Under the pieces are notes generated by a model. That model had not been told where the DNA came from. It searched no databases and saw only the letters and a program-made list of their open reading frames with translations. From the NCBI GenBank assembly GCA_015062685.1, contig SUUE01000009.1, positions 1 through 64,000 on the forward strand: a stretch of DNA of 64,000 nucleotides, read 5' to 3'. Position numbers and translations under genes: made by a program. Shown in pieces: positions 61,227-64,000 of this stretch. The stretch is from Coriobacteriaceae bacterium (lineage in GTDB: Bacteria > Actinomycetota > Coriobacteriia > Coriobacteriales > Eggerthellaceae). Position 1 is the first letter of the stretch; each line of letters starts with the position of its first letter.

Positions 61227-64000
61227 ATGACCCAGACAAACACCATGACCCCCGAGGCGATAATCGAGCAGCACACCGGGCAGTACCCGGTGGATGACGC
61301 ATCGAACCTCGTCGAAGCCGGGATGAACTCGCTCGCCGTCATGCGCGTCGCGAACCTGCTGCGCCGCTCCGGCGCCCGCAAAGCCACGTTCGCGAAGCTC
61401 ATGGAGCAGCCGACCAGGGCGGCGTGGCGCGCGCTCGCCGCGCAAGCCGCCCCGCGCGCGGGCGCGGCGGAGCAGCATGCGGTGCAGGGCACCGCGGAAC
61501 GCGAGGACGCGCAGCCCTTCGCCCTCACCGACATCCAGCGCGCCTACTTCTTCGGCCGACAGGACGGCATGCCGATGGGCGGCAACGGGTGCCACGCCTA
61601 CCTCGAGCTGGAGGGCTCGGGAGTGGACGCGGCGCGCCTCCAGGAAGCGTGGCGCTCGCTCTTCGGCACCCACCCCATGCTCCGCGCCCGGTTCACCGGC
61701 GACGGGAAGCAGTATGTGGCACCCGAGCCGAACGAAGCCGCCGCGACGCTGGCGGTGCACGACTTGGCGCAGCTGCCAGACGCCGAAGCCCAAAGCGCCC
61801 TTCTCGGCATTCGCGAGCGGCTCGCGCACCGCAAGCTGGACGTGGCAGCGGGCCAAACATGCGGCCTGGCCCTCGTGAACATGCCCGCAGGACACACGCG
61901 GGTCTGCTTCGACATCGACCTGCTCGTCTGCGACGTGCAGAGCTTCCAGCTGATCATTCGCGACCTGGCCCGCGCCTACCGCGGGTCCGATGCGCCCACC
62001 GCCGACCCTTCGTGGGACTTCGCGGCATACCTGCGCGAGCAGGGCGCGCTCCGCGATGCCGACGCCCAGACGGCCGAGCGCGATAGGGCCTATTGGGAAG
62101 AGCGGATCCCGGATTTGCCGGATGGGCCCCACCTGCCCACCGTCGTGGCCCCCGACGAGGTGACCGGCCCGCGCTACGTCAACTTCGCCCGCCAATTCGA
62201 CCCCGCCACCTACGGCATGCTGAAGGCGCGCGCGGCGGCGCGCGGCACGACCGTCGCCATGGTGCTCCTCGGGGCATACGCGCACGTGCTCGCCGCCTGG
62301 AGCGATAACCAGCGCTTCCTCGTGAACATGCCAGTCTACGCGCGCGACTCGGGCGAAGACGGCATCGAGGACGTCGTCTCGGACTTCTCCGATATCCTCC
62401 TCCTGGAGTTCGACGGGCGCCAGCCGCAAACGTTCGAGGAGTCCTTGGAGCAGGTGACCAAGCAGTTCCTCGCGGACATGGACCACCGCTCCTTCAACGG
62501 AGTCGCCGTGCAGCAGGCGGTCGCCGCAGCGGGCGGGCCCCAAAACGGCCTGGCGCCCTTCGTGTTCGCCTGCAATCTGGGCGAGCAGCTGCTCTCGGCG
62601 GAAGCCGAAGAGAGCTTGGGGCGCTTGGCCTACATGACGTCCCAAACCCCGCAGGTTCAGATAGATTTCCAAGCCTTCGACCACGAAAAGGGCTTGCGCC
62701 TATCGTGGGACGCCGCCGCCGAGCTCTACCCCCAGGGCATGGTCGAGGCGATGTTCGACGCCCTCTGCTCGTTCGTGAGCCTTCTCGCGAGCTCGGAAGA
62801 CGCCTGGTCGCTCGTGCCCTCGATCATGCCGCCCGAGCAGCGCGGCCGGCGCATGGCGGAACTCGACGCCCTGCGCTCGGCGGCGCCCGGCCGCGCGCCG
62901 CTCCACGCCGCGTTCGTCGCGCATGCCGAGAGCAACCCCGAGGCGACGGCGCTGATCGACGCCGAAACGGGGCAGCCCGTCTCGTATGGGGAGGTGCTCC
63001 GGCGCTCCGCGGGCGTCGCCCGCATGCTTGCAGACGGAGGCGTGCCGAGGGGGAGCCTGGTGGCCGTCAGCCTCGAGCGCGGGCCCGAGCAGGTCTGCGC
63101 CCTCATCGGAACGGTCATGGCGGGGTGCGCCTACGTTCCCATAGACGTCTCGCAGCCCGAGGCGCGCAAGTCGCTCATGAGGGACAAGCTCCAGCTGCGC
63201 CACCTCATCGCCAGCCGCGGCGACGCGGGAGCGGGCGCCCTGTTCGAGCAGGCCTTCGCAATTGAGGACGCTACGGTGGAAACCGGCACCGCCCAGGCGG
63301 CGGAGCTTGCGCGGAACCGCATGCCGCGCCCCGAAGACACGGCGTACGTGATCATGACGAGCGGCTCGACGGGAGACCCGAAGGGCGTCGAGCTATCGCA
63401 CGGGGCGGCATGGAACACGATAAGCGACGTGAACGCGCGGCTCGGCGTGGCCGAGGGCGACCGCATGCTCGGCGTATCGAACTTCGATTTCGACCTGTCG
63501 GTCTACGACGTCTTCGGCATCCTGGGCGCCGGGGCCACGCTCGTCGTCATGCCCGATGCCGCACGGCGCGACGCCTTCCGCGAGCTCGAGTACGTGCGCC
63601 GCTACGGCATCACGCTGTGGAACACGGTGCCCCTGCTGCTCGACATGCTCGTCACGGCGGCCGAGGCCACGGGCGACGCGCTGCCGCTGCGCGCGGCGGC
63701 GCTTTCCGGCGACTGGATCGGCCTGGACCTCCCCGAGCGCCTGGCGGCCCTCGCCCCCGGCTGCCGCATTGCCGCCATGGGCGGCGCCACCGAAGCCGCC
63801 ATCTGGTCGAACTGGCAGGAAGTTACCCTGCCCCTCCCCGATTGCTGGACGAGCATCCCCTACGGCCGCCCGCTCCGCTCCCAGTGCTACCGCGTGGTGG
63901 ACGCCCGCGGCGAGGATCGCCCCGACTGGGTAGCAGGCGAGCTGCTCATCGGAGGAGCCGGCGTGGCCGAAGGCTACCGCGGCGACGAGGAGCTGACCGA
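61227..64000 (+). CDS. Nonribosomal peptide synthetase (aryl carrier - cyclization - adenylation), partial at right edge
   Basis: The frame is open from the ATG at 61227 (GAGAAAGG upstream) to the window end, 924 complete codons, no stop. Domains in order: an aryl carrier with the pantetheine Ser in EAGMNSLAVM (about residue 35); a cyclization (Cy) domain from about residue 95 (FALTDIQRAYFFGRQ) with the DxxxxDxxS motif DLLVCDVQS (about 232), which makes thiazoline or oxazoline rings; an adenylation domain from about 545 with YVIMTSGSTGDPKGV (about 706). This is the HMWP2/PchE arrangement of yersiniabactin and pyochelin synthesis, where Cys is the usual building block. The rest of the synthetase lies outside the window. 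Confidence 0.9.
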   Translation, partial: MTQTNTMTPEAIIEQHTGQYPVDDASNLVEAGMNSLAVMRVANLLRRSGARKATFAKLMEQPTRAAWRALAAQAAPRAGAAEQHAVQGTAEREDAQPFALTDIQRAYFFGRQDGMPMGGNGCHAYLELEGSGVDAARLQEAWRSLFGTHPMLRARFTGDGKQYVAPEPNEAAATLAVHDLAQLPDAEAQSALLGIRERLAHRKLDVAAGQTCGLALVNMPAGHTRVCFDIDLLVCDVQSFQLIIRDLARAYRGSDAPTADPSWDFAAYLREQGALRDADAQTAERDRAYWEERIPDLPDGPHLPTVVAPDEVTGPRYVNFARQFDPATYGMLKARAAARGTTVAMVLLGAYAHVLAAWSDNQRFLVNMPVYARDSGEDGIEDVVSDFSDILLLEFDGRQPQTFEESLEQVTKQFLADMDHRSFNGVAVQQAVAAAGGPQNGLAPFVFACNLGEQLLSAEAEESLGRLAYMTSQTPQVQIDFQAFDHEKGLRLSWDAAAELYPQGMVEAMFDALCSFVSLLASSEDAWSLVPSIMPPEQRGRRMAELDALRSAAPGRAPLHAAFVAHAESNPEATALIDAETGQPVSYGEVLRRSAGVARMLADGGVPRGSLVAVSLERGPEQVCALIGTVMAGCAYVPIDVSQPEARKSLMRDKLQLRHLIASRGDAGAGALFEQAFAIEDATVETGTAQAAELARNRMPRPEDTAYVIMTSGSTGDPKGVELSHGAAWNTISDVNARLGVAEGDRMLGVSNFDFDLSVYDVFGILGAGATLVVMPDAARRDAFRELEYVRRYGITLWNTVPLLLDMLVTAAEATGDALPLRAAALSGDWIGLDLPERLAALAPGCRIAAMGGATEAAIWSNWQEVTLPLPDCWTSIPYGRPLRSQCYRVVDARGEDRPDWVAGELLIGGAGVAEGYRGDEELT

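Overview
The window is 64 kb of GC-rich chromosome with dense, short-spaced genes, frequent GTG/TTG starts and purine-rich ribosome binding sites. GC content, gene style and content (one-chain PurL, CIRCE-controlled groESL, HelD, an orphan NarL-type regulator, PucR/AraC regulators, sugar and acid transporters) suggest an anaerobic gut actinobacterium of the Coriobacteriia, probably Eggerthellaceae. That placement is inference; no rRNA gene is present to test it.

Layout. 1-31 kb is mostly core genome: a cell-wall-anchored surface protein, priA (carrying an in-frame 214-bp palindrome), metK, gltX, an I42 protease-inhibitor lipoprotein, a dicarboxylate/amino-acid symporter, a zinc phospholipase C-like protein, an ATP-grasp protein, an acidic repeat protein, a spermidine-synthase-like protein, an old-yellow-enzyme oxidoreductase with telA, purL, groSL, rubrerythrin, an orphan response regulator, a membrane sulfatase-like protein, helD and a patatin. 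31.7-32.8 kb is a degraded, AT-richer, repeat-containing patch with gene remnants, followed by a heavy-metal exporter behind an ArsR/SmtB-type operator. tRNA-Lys and tRNA-Gln follow; a 54-bp att-like direct repeat starts inside the tRNA-Gln 3' end.

35.0-39.4 kb is the most unusual part. A redox-type HxlR regulator with a perfect operator is divergent from a compact operon: a 63-residue peptide with five near-identical GGCGSADP repeats (each a C-X3-D motif), a radical SAM/SPASM maturase, a quinone-oxidoreductase-like domain fused in one chain to a class-M (SirTM-like) sirtuin, and a macrodomain ADP-ribosyl hydrolase. It reads as a ribosomally made, thioether-crosslinked peptide pathway joined to an ADP-ribosylation writer/eraser pair under electrophile or redox control.

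39.7-43.4 kb holds a sulfur-transfer operon (SufE-like, unknown, LRV-repeat protein, SufS). 43.6-50.8 kb holds a sugar-isomerase-like enzyme, a PucR-type regulator, a GPH symporter, a universal stress protein and an MFS transporter, with a matching palindrome near both the isomerase and symporter genes. 50.8-64 kb is a siderophore-type locus running off the right edge: AraC regulator, ECF transporter (T, double-A, S), two YbtP/YbtQ-like ABC half-transporters, phosphopantetheinyl transferase, EntE/YbtE-like aryl-AMP ligase and the start of an NRPS (aryl carrier - cyclization - adenylation). The plan resembles the yersiniabactin and equibactin loci.

Several families of intergenic palindromes run through the window: a REP-like hairpin ending in CTAC that three times supplies a stop codon, a 197-bp two-hairpin unit present twice, and several larger hairpins.
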